Positions 1 to 8,399 of a stretch of 56,366 bases of DNA are shown here, piece after piece. The notes under the pieces are model-generated. The model saw only the letters and a program-made list of their open reading frames with translations, searched no databases and had not been told where the DNA came from. The stretch is from Acidobacteriaceae bacterium (GTDB taxonomy: Bacteria > Acidobacteriota > Terriglobia > Terriglobales > Acidobacteriaceae): the NCBI GenBank assembly GCA_025361625.1, contig JANYKL010000065.1:1-56366 (forward strand). Direction: 5' to 3'. Numbering within the stretch: the first letter of the stretch is position 1; each line of letters starts with the position of its first letter. The translations under genes were made by a program, and so were the position numbers.

Positions 1-807
1 CTTCCAAGACGCCAGCTGTTGCGACAGCATGCTCTCGGTGTAAGCCTTATCCTGTTGAGCCCGGCTCAGGGTTTGAGTGCTTGCGTCAAGCTGTGTGTTC
101 AGCGCCATCAACATGCGCATGTTGTTGTCGATGTCGGTCGGCAGTTGCCCCATGTACTGCTTTTTGAAGTTGGCGAGTTTTGAGTCCTGCTCGTCGAGTG
201 AGCGCTTGGCGTCTTCGACCTGGCGACCGAGAAACTCGGTGGTGCCTTGCGCAACGGCGGCGCGGGAGCGAAGGTTCTCATCCACGATCAGAGACGTCAT
301 GGCGTTGCAGATTTTCTCGGCGCGCGCGGCGTTCGCATCGGTATAACTGACGATGAATCCGGGCGCCGGCTCGTCGGACGAAGACGGCTTCTTTTTCTTA
401 GCTCCCGATAGGCCGGCCCCACCCCCGGCTCCGCTCATCGAAGTGACAACCGGCTCGACCTGCATGTTCTGCTGGATATCGGAGATCAGCTTGTTCTCAT
501 CGTCTGGTTTGCTGGCCAAACCTAAATTCTGAATCACTGGGCGAAGGCGGCTGGGGCTCAGCACTTCCTGGCTGAGAGTCTGCACGCGCTGCGTGAAGTC
601 GGCCGTGATAATCGACTGTACGTAGTTATCCGGCACTTTCTGCCTTTCCACCAACACGGTGGACTGCGAGGTGTACTTTGGCGAGAAGACGTAGGAGACG
701 AGAAAGCCGGCCAAGGGGGCAAGCAGTGCTGGAATCAGAATGACTTTCAGGCGCCGCCGCAGCATTGCCAGATAATCGTCCATGGTTAATTCGCGATTTT
801 CACTCAT
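1..807 (-). CDS. Polysaccharide chain-length determinant (GumC/Wzz family), C-terminus cut by window edge
   Basis: The visible N-terminal 269 residues begin MSENRELTMDDYLAMLRRR and are followed by one membrane segment (about residues 19-38) and a periplasmic stretch ending in a Q/K-rich helical region. This is the usual layout of Wzz/GumC polysaccharide co-polymerases, which set glycan chain length in the inner membrane. The C-terminal half, with the second membrane segment and any fused tyrosine kinase, lies outside the window. The start at 807 is preferred over an internal ATG at 783 because it keeps the cytoplasmic N-tail. It is the last visible gene of a minus-strand operon after the Wza-like exporter and a barrel protein, 41 bp downstream of the latter. 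It probably serves the EpsH-associated exopolysaccharide. Confidence 0.85.
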   Translation of the reverse strand, partial: MSENRELTMDDYLAMLRRRLKVILIPALLAPLAGFLVSYVFSPKYTSQSTVLVERQKVPDNYVQSIITADFTQRVQTLSQEVLSPSRLRPVIQNLGLASKPDDENKLISDIQQNMQVEPVVTSMSGAGGGAGLSGAKKKKPSSSDEPAPGFIVSYTDANAARAEKICNAMTSLIVDENLRSRAAVAQGTTEFLGRQVEDAKRSLDEQDSKLANFKKQYMGQLPTDIDNNMRMLMALNTQLDASTQTLSRAQQDKAYTESMLSQQLASWK

Positions 808-825
808 AATCTGTTTCACCAGTCT

Positions 826-842
826 GGCCGCGGTCGGCGGCC
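826..842. other. Small perfect hairpin between two exopolysaccharide genes
   Basis: A 6-bp G/C-only inverted repeat (GGCCGC, loop of 5, GCGGCC) lies between the stop of the barrel gene at 849 and the start of the chain-length gene at 807. On the minus strand the T-rich tract comes before rather than after the stem, so it is not a canonical terminator. It could be an intercistronic RNA hairpin; function is inferred only. Confidence 0.3.
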
Positions 843-848
843 AAAAAA

Positions 849-2261
849 TTAATCAATCCTTATTGGCGTCGGATGCCATTCCACTCCGACTGAAAATACG
901 TTCCGTCGATCAAGCCGGCCGCAGCTGCCGGTAATGCAGACTGGAACATCAAAGGCGACTTCACTGAAGCGATAGGCGCCAAAAAAGTCGTAGGTCCGCC
1001 CATAATGCTTGCGCACCACGATGCCGGCCGAGCCCTCGTCATAGTTCGAAGCAGACGCTCCAAACAGAACCAGGTTCTGCAGCTTCTTGTTATGCGAGTA
1101 ACCAAGATCGGAATAGAAATCCCAGGTGCGGCCAAAGGGATGGCGGTAGCCGAGACGGATGGCTTGCGTTTCCGCTCCGGCAAAAAACCCCGAACCCTGC
1201 GAGGTGAATTTAACGTACGTGAGCGCCAGCGATGACCGCGGCCATTTGTAATGCAACTGTAGCCGCCCGCTCGCCGACCATTTATTGGAATTCCCGCCGA
1301 CTTCGAGTTGCGTATACTGCGGGCCCGCTCCGGCAATAAAACTCAACCGGCCGGTGATGTTATGGCTGTAACGCAGGTTGACGGTCTGAATGTAGATCTG
1401 TCCCCCACTCTGCTGCGGGAATTGTAGAAGTTGGAATGCGTAGACGACGCCCAGCTGATCGTGCCGCGATAGTAAATGACTGTAACCGCCCTCCGCCGTG
1501 TACTCGTCGCTGTTAACCAGGAAGTGCGTCGGATCGTAAAAATGCGCGTTGCTGAATCCGCCGGCAAAGGTTAATGCTGACCGCGGGCTGAGCGCCTGAA
1601 TCACGTTCAGAATGGCGGTGTTTGCCAGGCGTGGAATATTGCCAACGGAACCCAGTTGATTGTTTCCAACGTTAGTGCCCGGGACGCCGCCGCCGAGTCC
1701 GCCGATTCCAACACTGCCGGCTGCAATGCCGAATCCCGGTACTCCACCATAAGTGCCAAGCTGAAACGACCCATCAGGAACGTAACTGAATGCGTCACGG
1801 AGAGTTGCCTGTCCCGTCCGCCAGCGCGTCACGTAGTCGAAGCCTAGCGACTCCAGTTGCTTGACCTGGAAAGGATGGGCATAGAATGCTCCGCCACCAA
1901 GGTATTCGATAAAGAGGTCACTCTTTGGGTAGAACTTCTGCAGATCGAAGGCGCCTAACACGCGGCTGACGGACTGCACCCTGGTGTGGCCGAGCTCATT
2001 GCCGGCGTTCGTGTCGACCGACTCGCTGACCTGAATTGCCGGAGAAATAAAACTGCGACTCGCAGTTGGAAGTTCGAGGCGAGGCGCGTCCAACCCCGTC
2101 ACTGGCGGATTGTCCGGACTCAGCACTGGCGCGGTCTGGCCGAAACCTGGAACAGGAGGCGCGGTGTTCTCGTTTCCGGTGGGGGGAGTATTCTGCGCGA
2201 GCGCAGCAAGGCACAAGGCCATCATCAGAAGGGTCAGCCGCATTGTTCGCATCATCACCAT
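849..2261 (-). CDS. Outer-membrane beta-barrel protein of the exopolysaccharide locus
   Basis: The 470-residue protein has an N-terminal signal peptide (about residues 1-22, cut after ALAQ), a Pro/Asn-rich linker, and then many alternating hydrophobic/polar strands rich in Tyr, Gly and Ser. It ends in a strand-like segment (VFSVGVEWHPTPIRID). This is the pattern of a large outer-membrane barrel. Its place between the Wza-like exporter (56 bp upstream) and the GumC/Wzz protein (41 bp downstream) suggests a role in getting polysaccharide across or anchored to the outer membrane. I cannot name a family with certainty. The start is not fixed by a clear ribosome-binding site; ATGs at 2261, 2255, 2252 and 2243 are all possible and change only the n-region. 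Confidence 0.7.
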   Translation of the reverse strand: MVMMRTMRLTLLMMALCLAALAQNTPPTGNENTAPPVPGFGQTAPVLSPDNPPVTGLDAPRLELPTASRSFISPAIQVSESVDTNAGNELGHTRVQSVSRVLGAFDLQKFYPKSDLFIEYLGGGAFYAHPFQVKQLESLGFDYVTRWRTGQATLRDAFSYVPDGSFQLGTYGGVPGFGIAAGSVGIGGLGGGVPGTNVGNNQLGSVGNIPRLANTAILNVIQALSPRSALTFAGGFSNAHFYDPTHFLVNSDEYTAEGGYSHLLSRHDQLGVVYAFQLLQFPQQSGGQIYIQTVNLRYSHNITGRLSFIAGAGPQYTQLEVGGNSNKWSASGRLQLHYKWPRSSLALTYVKFTSQGSGFFAGAETQAIRLGYRHPFGRTWDFYSDLGYSHNKKLQNLVLFGASASNYDEGSAGIVVRKHYGRTYDFFGAYRFSEVAFDVPVCITGSCGRLDRRNVFSVGVEWHPTPIRID

Positions 2262-2317
2262 ATTTTATTTTCTATCCGCCGCCTCGCGACGTAACTCAAT
2301 CGCTGACGGGACATCGC

Positions 2318-2998
2318 TTACGGGACAACGATCGTATCCCCCGGTTTCAAGATGTAATTTTGTTCGATCCGCTCACCTTTTACGATCTTCCGATAGTCGA
2401 CCGGCAACTTCTGCTGCCGTCCATTCTCCGTGCGCAACACGTAAATGCCCTTTGTCTTGGCAAACTGATTGAGCCCCGCGCTTGACAGAGCCTGAAGCAC
2501 CGTCATATTCGGAGACAACGGTGTCGCTCCGGTATGCAATACCTCTCCGACAAGGTAAATCCGCTTGCTGTTGATGGTAGTGACAACCACGGTCACGTGC
2601 GGGTCGGCGATATATTTTCTCAGCTTCTCGGTGAGCGAGGCCGCCAGTTGCTGCGGAGTCATGCCGGACGCCTGCACGTCATTTAGAAGGGGCAACGAAA
2701 TCTTGCCGTCGGGACGAACCGGCAAGGTTGCGGTGAGATCGTTTTCCTTCCAAACCGCGACGTGGAGCACATCCTCGGGCCCGATGCTGTATTCGGCGCC
2801 GCCCATGCTCGCTTGCGCGGCAGGACTTTGCGGGACGGTAGTCGACCGACTGGTCGAGTCCGAAGCTGACGTGTAGGCGCCGTTCGAAGTCGTTTCGTTT
2901 GAGCTTGCCGGCGGCGGAGGGGGCGGTACGGCCTGTGACAGCGCGAACGCGCTGCTTAAACTGAGCGCCGCAACCGCTGTTTTCGATCTCCAATTCAT
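2318..2998 (-). CDS. Wza-type polysaccharide export protein (Poly_export + SLBB)
   Basis: This 226-residue protein has a signal peptide (about 1-23), a Pro/Ser/Thr-rich linker to about residue 65, a polysaccharide-export domain (about 68-140, starting YSIGPEDVLHVAVW) and a single SLBB-type beta-grasp domain (about 145-226, with IYLVGEV). Proteins of this type form the periplasmic/outer-membrane conduit for exopolysaccharide. No lipobox cysteine follows the signal peptide, so it is probably not a lipoprotein, unlike E. coli Wza, and may rely on the neighbouring barrel for the outer-membrane step (inference). A good Shine-Dalgarno sequence, TGAGGAG, precedes the ATG at 2998. It is the second gene of the minus-strand operon behind the regulator. 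Confidence 0.88.
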   Translation of the reverse strand: MNWRSKTAVAALSLSSAFALSQAVPPPPPPASSNETTSNGAYTSASDSTSRSTTVPQSPAAQASMGGAEYSIGPEDVLHVAVWKENDLTATLPVRPDGKISLPLLNDVQASGMTPQQLAASLTEKLRKYIADPHVTVVVTTINSKRIYLVGEVLHTGATPLSPNMTVLQALSSAGLNQFAKTKGIYVLRTENGRQQKLPVDYRKIVKGERIEQNYILKPGDTIVVP

Positions 2999-3060
2999 AT
3001 CTTCTCCTCAACTTGCAATCGTTCCAGACGACTCGTTCTTCAACCCGCCTGCTCATCTTG

Positions 3061-3105
3061 TGCTGCGTAATGCGGTGCTGCGTGGTGCGGTCGCGCGTGG
3101 TGCAG
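3061..3105. repeat. Three tandem copies of a 15-bp unit
   Basis: The spacer between the regulator stop and the Wza gene holds TGCTGCGTAATGCGG, TGCTGCGTGGTGCGG and TCGCGCGTGGTGCAG head to tail. Copies 1 and 2 differ at two positions; copy 3 is more divergent. It resembles slipped-strand micro-duplication; no function is evident. Confidence 0.75.
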
Positions 3106-3112
3106 CACTAAT

Positions 3113-4120
3113 TTATGTACCGTATTCCTGATAGCCAATCTGCTTCAATTTATAAAGCAGTGCCTTATAGCTGATCTTTAACTGCTCCGCCGCGCGACGC
3201 CGGTTCCAGCGTGTCTTCGTCAGGACCTGCAGGATAATCTCCCGCTCGACCTGGCGAGAGGCGGCACGGGCCGCGTCTTTCAAGGATATTGATTCGCCGT
3301 TGCTGCCGTGGTTCAGTGTGGGCCGCAAAAGCGACCGCAGTCCGCCCATTGCAAGGGCGTCATCCCCGATTGCAACAATGGCGCGAGCCGTATCCTTTAA
3401 CTCCCGCATGTTCCCCGGCCAGCTGTATTCCATGAAAAAGCTTCGCGTCTCCGCACTGAGCACGGGTATTGGGCGTCCAAGGTCCTGTGCAGCTCCGGCG
3501 ATGAACCAGTCCCGCAGCACCGGGATATCTTCTTTACGCTGCCGCAAGGGTGGAAGACGGAGGCAAACGCCGCTGATCCGGTAGTAGAGGTCTTCGCGAA
3601 AATTTCCGGCCACGACTTCGGGCTGCAGCTCCCGCGAAGTGCCACAGATAAAGCGAGGGGCGCGGTCGGGTCCGGAATTGTTTAGCTCGATTTGTCGAAA
3701 GAGCTCTTTTTGCGCCGCCGCTGACAGCTCTTCGACATCTTGCAGATAGACGGTGCCGCTTTTGCCCGGGCATGCTTCCAAAATTTCAGGTGAGGCTTCA
3801 CGGCCAAGAAAAGCCTGGAATGGCTTCGATGCGCGTTGCGAGAGCTTGTGAATTCGCTCTGCAGCGGCTGCCTTCCCTACCCCTCGCTCCGCGACCACGA
3901 GTACCGGAACATCGTTCTGCGCGAGCTCCCGAATCACCGCTTCGACGGTGCGCATGCCGGCACTGATACTTTCGACCCAGGCGCGGGAATTCAAGGCGAT
4001 GGGCCCGCCTTTCTCTGCGTGACTGGTTGCCAGCTTAGATTTCCCGAGATCCATGCTTTCGCGCGAACGTGTGAAAGGTTCTGTCCTAAAAGGCAAAACT
4101 GCCTCGGAAAGAGGCTGCAC
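3113..4120 (-). CDS. Divergent sigma-54-type AAA+ regulator with Fis-type HTH, lacking the GAFTGA loop
   Basis: This 335-residue protein has no receiver domain. An AAA+ module (about 45-265) is recognisable from NFREDLYYRI (173-182), LPPLRQRKEDIP (189-200) and WPGNMREL (234-241). A Fis-type helix-turn-helix (about 290-330) closes it. The ATP-binding core is degenerate: Walker A reads AERGVGKA (77-84) and Walker B reads TVYLQDVEE (123-131), where family members have LFLDEIGE-like sequence. The spacing from the Walker A lysine to the Walker B acid is about 45 residues, roughly 20 shorter than in NtrC. The missing stretch is where GAFTGA, the sigma-54 contact loop, normally lies. It probably still binds DNA, but classical sigma-54 activation is doubtful. 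It heads the exopolysaccharide operon and is divergent from the exosortase gene, so it likely regulates the locus. Confidence 0.82.
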   Translation of the reverse strand: MQPLSEAVLPFRTEPFTRSRESMDLGKSKLATSHAEKGGPIALNSRAWVESISAGMRTVEAVIRELAQNDVPVLVVAERGVGKAAAAERIHKLSQRASKPFQAFLGREASPEILEACPGKSGTVYLQDVEELSAAAQKELFRQIELNNSGPDRAPRFICGTSRELQPEVVAGNFREDLYYRISGVCLRLPPLRQRKEDIPVLRDWFIAGAAQDLGRPIPVLSAETRSFFMEYSWPGNMRELKDTARAIVAIGDDALAMGGLRSLLRPTLNHGSNGESISLKDAARAASRQVEREIILQVLTKTRWNRRRAAEQLKISYKALLYKLKQIGYQEYGT

Positions 4121-4509
4121 TAGCTTAGAGCACCCTCGGTGCCAATTCTCTTGGGCTCAAAGAAATAAGTTGATGCGCTATGTCATTTGGTATCATCTAC
4201 TTGAAGAAGGCTAACGTCTTAGCCGCGACTATTAATTTAACACATTGCGGATTAATGGGAAATTAATTGCCCACATCTCCCGTAATCAACTGGTTCAACT
4301 GGCCGCGAGTCGGTATCGTTTCTCGGAAGGGTAAATTTAGGGAGGGCTGGCCTCAAAATACCCTGGTCTCCCCCACCCAACGGAAAGGTAAGTTGCGTGG
4401 TAAATGAGTAGGTTATCGCAAGTAGTAACGCACGAGCCCACTGCTTCTCAGCATTTGCTTTGCTCGACTTGCCGGTTTTCGCATATCCTCAAAACATTCC
4501 AAGCGGAAT
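4121..4509. promoter_or_regulatory. Divergent promoter region between regulator and exosortase
   Basis: This 389-bp gap separates two divergent transcription units and must hold both promoters. An inverted repeat GGCTAA-cgtc-TTAGCC lies at 4209-4224 and could be an operator or an RNA hairpin. I searched by eye for a -24/-12 element (TGGC...GC with 12-bp offset) and found none convincing. This fits the regulator's missing GAFTGA loop but does not prove it. No additional gene is apparent. Confidence 0.5.
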
Positions 4510-5421
4510 ATGGCTAACTCCGTCCAACTAGCTCGTCCCGCCTTTCCATTGATGCCGACGCATCTGGCTATCGGACTGCCGCTGTGGCAGGGAGTGACAC
4601 TCATTCTCCTTCTTGTCTGGCTCTACGCCGCTATTCTGGCAAAGCTCGTTTTGCAGTGGATCGGACCGAACGCCGACCCCAATTTTACACACGGCATTTT
4701 TGTCCCACTCTTTGTCTTGTTTGTCTTGTGGCAGGACCGCAAGCGATTGAAAACAATTCCGCTCGAACCTTCCTGGCTGGGCCTACCGATCCTTGTGGTA
4801 GGCCTTGTAATGCTGATGCTGGGGGTGCTCGGGGCGGAATTGTTTTTCTCACGCACTTCGCTCCTGGTTATCCTCGCCGGGCTGATCCTTCTTTTTGCGG
4901 GCTGGGAGTTCTTCCGCGCGGTTCTTTTTCCCTGGGCGGTCCTGATCCTGATGATCCCGATTCCTAATTTGCTTCTTCAGCAGGTCACTTTTCCCCTCCA
5001 GCAATTTGCCTCGAAATTAGCAACTGGAATGCTTGAAGCGGTCGGGGTTCCGGTATTGAGGCAAGGCAATATCATCCTGCTCGCGTTGTTGCCCCTGGAC
5101 GTGGCTGAAGCGTGTAGCGGAATCAGGTCGCTGCTTACCCTACTGACGCTTGCCATCATTTATGGCTACATGATGGAGCCTAGGACGTGGGTGCGAATCG
5201 CGCTCGCGATCTCGGCGATTCCTATCGCGGTCGCGGCCAACGGCTTCCGAATCTTCGGGACCGGGATGCTTGTGCAGTACTGGAACCCCGATAAGGCGGA
5301 AGGATTTTTTCATACTTTCTCGGGCTGGCTGATCTTCGTCGTTGCCCTGGTGTTGTTCTTCGGCGTTCACCGACTGATCACGTTCATCTGGAAAGACGAT
5401 CCCGGGGTGCAACCAGCATGA
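4510..5421 (+). CDS. Exosortase (EpsH family) transpeptidase
   Basis: Polytopic inner-membrane protein of 303 residues with about eight hydrophobic segments. The exosortase catalytic residues are all present: Cys202 in AEACSGIRS, Arg247 in AANGFRIFG, and His268 in GFFHTFSGW. Exosortases recognise C-terminal PEP-CTERM-like sorting tails and are thought to cleave and transfer them to a surface polysaccharide or lipid. Its stop overlaps the start of epsI (ATGA), so the two are translationally coupled. The start at 4510 is the longest option; ATG at 4552 (MPTHLAIG) would give a shorter cytoplasmic tail. Assignment to a named subtype (XrtA and so on) is not possible by eye. Confidence 0.93.
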   Translation: MANSVQLARPAFPLMPTHLAIGLPLWQGVTLILLLVWLYAAILAKLVLQWIGPNADPNFTHGIFVPLFVLFVLWQDRKRLKTIPLEPSWLGLPILVVGLVMLMLGVLGAELFFSRTSLLVILAGLILLFAGWEFFRAVLFPWAVLILMIPIPNLLLQQVTFPLQQFASKLATGMLEAVGVPVLRQGNIILLALLPLDVAEACSGIRSLLTLLTLAIIYGYMMEPRTWVRIALAISAIPIAVAANGFRIFGTGMLVQYWNPDKAEGFFHTFSGWLIFVVALVLFFGVHRLITFIWKDDPGVQPA

Positions 5422-6071
5422 AAACAAGTTCGCTACGCTTCGGGATTGCCGCCGTCCTCATGTTGACGGCCGCGGTCATTCTTCAGGCGCACTCTCGAGC
5501 CGAATATTTTCCTCCGCGCGCCTCGCTCGCCAATTTACCGGCGCAGATTGACGGATGGAGCGGAACTGACAATCCGCTCGATGCGGAGACTCGGAAGATA
5601 CTTGGTCCGGGCGAATTTCTTGTCCGCGACTATCAAAAAAGTGCACCGGGAGAAGATCCTTGGATTAACCTCTACATCGCCTATTTTCCTTCCCAGAAGG
5701 CTGGCGACACGATTCACTCGCCGAACCACTGCCTTCCAGGCGCGGGTTGGGTTCCTATTTCTCGTGAGATCGTGAAACTGCCCGGGGCCGATGGGACAGC
5801 GTTCCCGGCGAACCGTTACGTTGTCGTAAAAGGCGAGGACCGGATGCTGGTGCTTTACTGGTTTCAGGCTCATGGCCGGGCGCTGGCAAGCGAATACTCG
5901 GCCAAGTATTATCTGGTCTCTGATTCAATAAAAATGAACCGCAGCGATGGCGGCCTGGTCCGCTTGATGACGCCTATGGGCGAGCACGAGACAGCGGACG
6001 CTGCCGAGGCACGATTAATGACCCTTGGATCGCGCTTCATTCCCATGCTGGACACTTATATTCCGCGCTGA
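5418..6071 (+). CDS. epsI: EpsI family protein (DUF3485)
   Basis: This 217-residue protein has an N-terminal signal anchor (about 8-24) and a periplasmic domain with the EpsI hallmark GDTIHSPNHCLPGAGW (96-111), including His104 and Cys105. EpsI proteins occur next to or fused to exosortases and are required for exopolysaccharide production, but their reaction is unknown. The ATG overlaps the exosortase stop codon by 4 bp, so the two proteins are very likely made together and work together in the envelope. No further polysaccharide gene follows; the next gene is on the opposite strand. Confidence 0.9.
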   Translation: MKTSSLRFGIAAVLMLTAAVILQAHSRAEYFPPRASLANLPAQIDGWSGTDNPLDAETRKILGPGEFLVRDYQKSAPGEDPWINLYIAYFPSQKAGDTIHSPNHCLPGAGWVPISREIVKLPGADGTAFPANRYVVVKGEDRMLVLYWFQAHGRALASEYSAKYYLVSDSIKMNRSDGGLVRLMTPMGEHETADAAEARLMTLGSRFIPMLDTYIPR

Positions 6072-6149
6072 CGACTTAGGCCGGACGTGTTCGGTTGGAG
6101 ACGCGGGCAGACAGCGGCAAAAGTTATCGCGAGCCGCGTGACGCAACAA

Positions 6150-7790
6150 CTACGAGCCCTGAAGTCGAAATTCTTTTGCCTGCTCATTCCTGGCGCGGGC
6201 AAACGCTTGCGGAAGAAATGTAATCAGGTCGGTCGCGACGAGCGAACTTTCTCCGACAGAGTCTCGGGCAATATCGCCGGCCAGTCCGTGGAGATACACG
6301 GCGAGCGCCGTCGCTTCCGTCGCGTTTTGCGGGTGCTGCGCAACGAGACCTGCCACCATTCCAGTGAGCACATCGCCGGTCCCTCCCGTCGCCATTCCAG
6401 GGTTGCCGGACGGATTCACCCACACTGTTCCATCGGGCGTGGCAATCAAAGTGCGATGGCCTTTCAGCACGACAATTAATTCGTGCTCTCTGGCAAACTT
6501 TCGCGCCACCTCGAGCCGGTCTTTCTGAATCTGTGGAATAGTTAATCCGGTCAAGCGCGACATTTCCCCGGGGTGCGGAGTGATAATCAGTGTTCGCCCG
6601 CGGCCGTTCAGCATTTCGGCACGACCCTCGAATGCATTCAGTGCATCGGCATCCACCACAGCCGTTGAGTCTTTTTCGAGTTGCTGTAAGGTGGCGCGAA
6701 CAAATTCCGAAGTGACGGGATTGCGGGAAATACCGGGGCCTATGGCCAGAGTCTTCCGCTTCAGGAGCGAAGCAAAAGCTGCGGCATCATTCTGGCGCGC
6801 GATCGTTCCGTCTGGAGTTTCTGATAGAGCTTCGGTCATCAATTCGGGATGAAAGCCTGCGACCGTCGGCAGCACGCTTTTCGGAGTGGCTACCGTTGAG
6901 AGGCCGGCGCCCGCCCGGAGCGCGGCGAACCCCGCCATCGCCGCCGCTCCGGCCTTACCGAGCGAGCCGCCAATCACGAGAACGTGCCCGTAATTTCCTT
7001 TGTTACTGTCGCTGGCGCGAGGCTCCAGAAGAGAGGCAAAATCAGCGGGCGTGCTCAGCTCAATGCCGAGTTGCGAAACGACCGCCGCCTCGGGCGAGCC
7101 GATATCCGAGATCACGATTGGGCCTTTGGTCAGTCCGCCGAAAAGATGGGCGGGTCGGGGGGCCGTGAAGGTCACAACAGCATGGGCTCGAACCACGGGA
7201 GACGCCGAGCGAACCTCATTACCGGCTGGCTCGTCCCCGACTTGCGGATGCATGGAATCGGCATTCGCTCCCGAAGAAATATCGACCGCAACAACAGTCT
7301 TCGACGACTCGTTTATCCTTTGTATCGCGGCAGCATATAACGGATTGAGTGGAGGGCGAAATCCGGTGCCGAGGATAGCGTCAACCATGAGATCCGCGGC
7401 AAACACATCAGCAGATTCCGACGGTTTGAGATCGTCCGGCTGACGGGCGATGAACGGTAAAGGTCGCACGTGCTTGAGCGATTTGATTCGGTCGACCAAA
7501 CGTTGAAAGACGATCGCCGCGTCGCCGCGCAACTCTCCCGGGTCGCTCAGCAACAAAACTCGAACCTCATGGCCCGCTTCGATCAGCTTGCGGGCAGCGA
7601 CAAATCCATCTCCGCCGTTATTCCCTTTGCCGCAAACCACGCCAATGCACTTCGCCGCAGTATGATCGGACAGCACAAAGCGGGCGACAGCCGCCCCGGC
7701 GTTTTCCATCAAGGTAATGGAAGATACGTTGAAGCGCTGCGAAGTGAGACGGTCGATTTCGCGCATCTCGGCAGCGCTGACTGTTTTCAT
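6150..7790 (-). CDS. nnr: Bifunctional NAD(P)H-hydrate epimerase / ADP-dependent NAD(P)H-hydrate dehydratase
   Basis: The 546-residue protein joins an N-terminal YjeF_N epimerase domain (about 1-225) to a C-terminal ribokinase-like dehydratase domain (about 245-540). The epimerase shows GKGNNGGDG (54-62). The dehydratase shows the nucleotide-binding signature GNPGMATGGTGDVLTG (462-477). Together they repair the damaged hydrates NADHX and NADPHX: the first half interconverts R and S forms, the second dehydrates the S form using ADP. Length and domain order match bacterial Nnr fusions. It is a stand-alone minus-strand gene between epsI and the cupin, with no operon partner. Confidence 0.95.
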   Translation of the reverse strand: MKTVSAAEMREIDRLTSQRFNVSSITLMENAGAAVARFVLSDHTAAKCIGVVCGKGNNGGDGFVAARKLIEAGHEVRVLLLSDPGELRGDAAIVFQRLVDRIKSLKHVRPLPFIARQPDDLKPSESADVFAADLMVDAILGTGFRPPLNPLYAAAIQRINESSKTVVAVDISSGANADSMHPQVGDEPAGNEVRSASPVVRAHAVVTFTAPRPAHLFGGLTKGPIVISDIGSPEAAVVSQLGIELSTPADFASLLEPRASDSNKGNYGHVLVIGGSLGKAGAAAMAGFAALRAGAGLSTVATPKSVLPTVAGFHPELMTEALSETPDGTIARQNDAAAFASLLKRKTLAIGPGISRNPVTSEFVRATLQQLEKDSTAVVDADALNAFEGRAEMLNGRGRTLIITPHPGEMSRLTGLTIPQIQKDRLEVARKFAREHELIVVLKGHRTLIATPDGTVWVNPSGNPGMATGGTGDVLTGMVAGLVAQHPQNATEATALAVYLHGLAGDIARDSVGESSLVATDLITFLPQAFARARNEQAKEFRLQGS

Positions 7791-7957
7791 AGAAAATTCC
7801 CGTATTTATGAACAGTACTGTGACGACAGAGACAAAGTATATCTCTCGTCGTAGAGCACGAACTCGGGCGCCGGGTATTCGATAATCAGTCCGCTGCATA
7901 GAATTTCGTTTAGACAGAGTTTGTGCCGCGGCGCATGGATTGATACCATGCTTCACC

Positions 7958-8320
7958 ATGCCCACACTGATCCCGAAACCGACGCGTATTGCGCCTGCGG
8001 GAAACAAGCCCAAGGTGATCGACGAGTACGTTGGAAGAGTAAACACTTCGACGGAGGACGCAAGTGTCGCCCGTATGCAAAGCCCGGAAGGATGGGAAGA
8101 ACCGGGGCAGACGCCTGAATTCGACGAATACACTCTGGTGTTGCGCGGAACTTTGCGGGTGCACCACACATCTGGAGAATTGGATGTGCAGGCGGGGCAA
8201 GCGGTCATTGCGCATCGCGGAGAGTGGGTTCGCTATTCCACACCTTTGAATGGAGGGGCAGAGTATGTTGCCATTTGCCTTCCCGCTTTTTCTCCAGAGT
8301 CGGTGCACCGGGACAGTTAG
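7958..8320 (+). CDS. Small cupin-domain protein
   Basis: A 120-residue single-domain cupin. The centre carries the barrel motif PEFDEYTLVLRGTLRVH, then a second motif with GQAVIAHRGEWVRYSTP. The family binds a metal or small molecule in a beta-barrel and includes EutQ-like proteins and simple dioxygenases. Metal ligands are incomplete compared with a standard cupin (few His), so a binding or structural role is as likely as catalysis. ATG at 7958 is chosen; an in-frame TTG at 7940 would add MIPCFT and neither has a clear ribosome-binding site. Substrate unknown. Confidence 0.75.
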   Translation: MPTLIPKPTRIAPAGNKPKVIDEYVGRVNTSTEDASVARMQSPEGWEEPGQTPEFDEYTLVLRGTLRVHHTSGELDVQAGQAVIAHRGEWVRYSTPLNGGAEYVAICLPAFSPESVHRDS

Positions 8321-8399
8321 CCTCCCGGCAACGCGATTGCGGTCGAAGCGCGGTTTACAATCAGTAAGTCATTTAACAATTTAATTTCTTGTCCATCCC

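Noticed and set aside
4121-4509. Sigma-54 (-24/-12) promoter before the exosortase gene
   Set aside because: No TGGC...GC pair with the right spacing; nearest resemblances lack the -12 GC.
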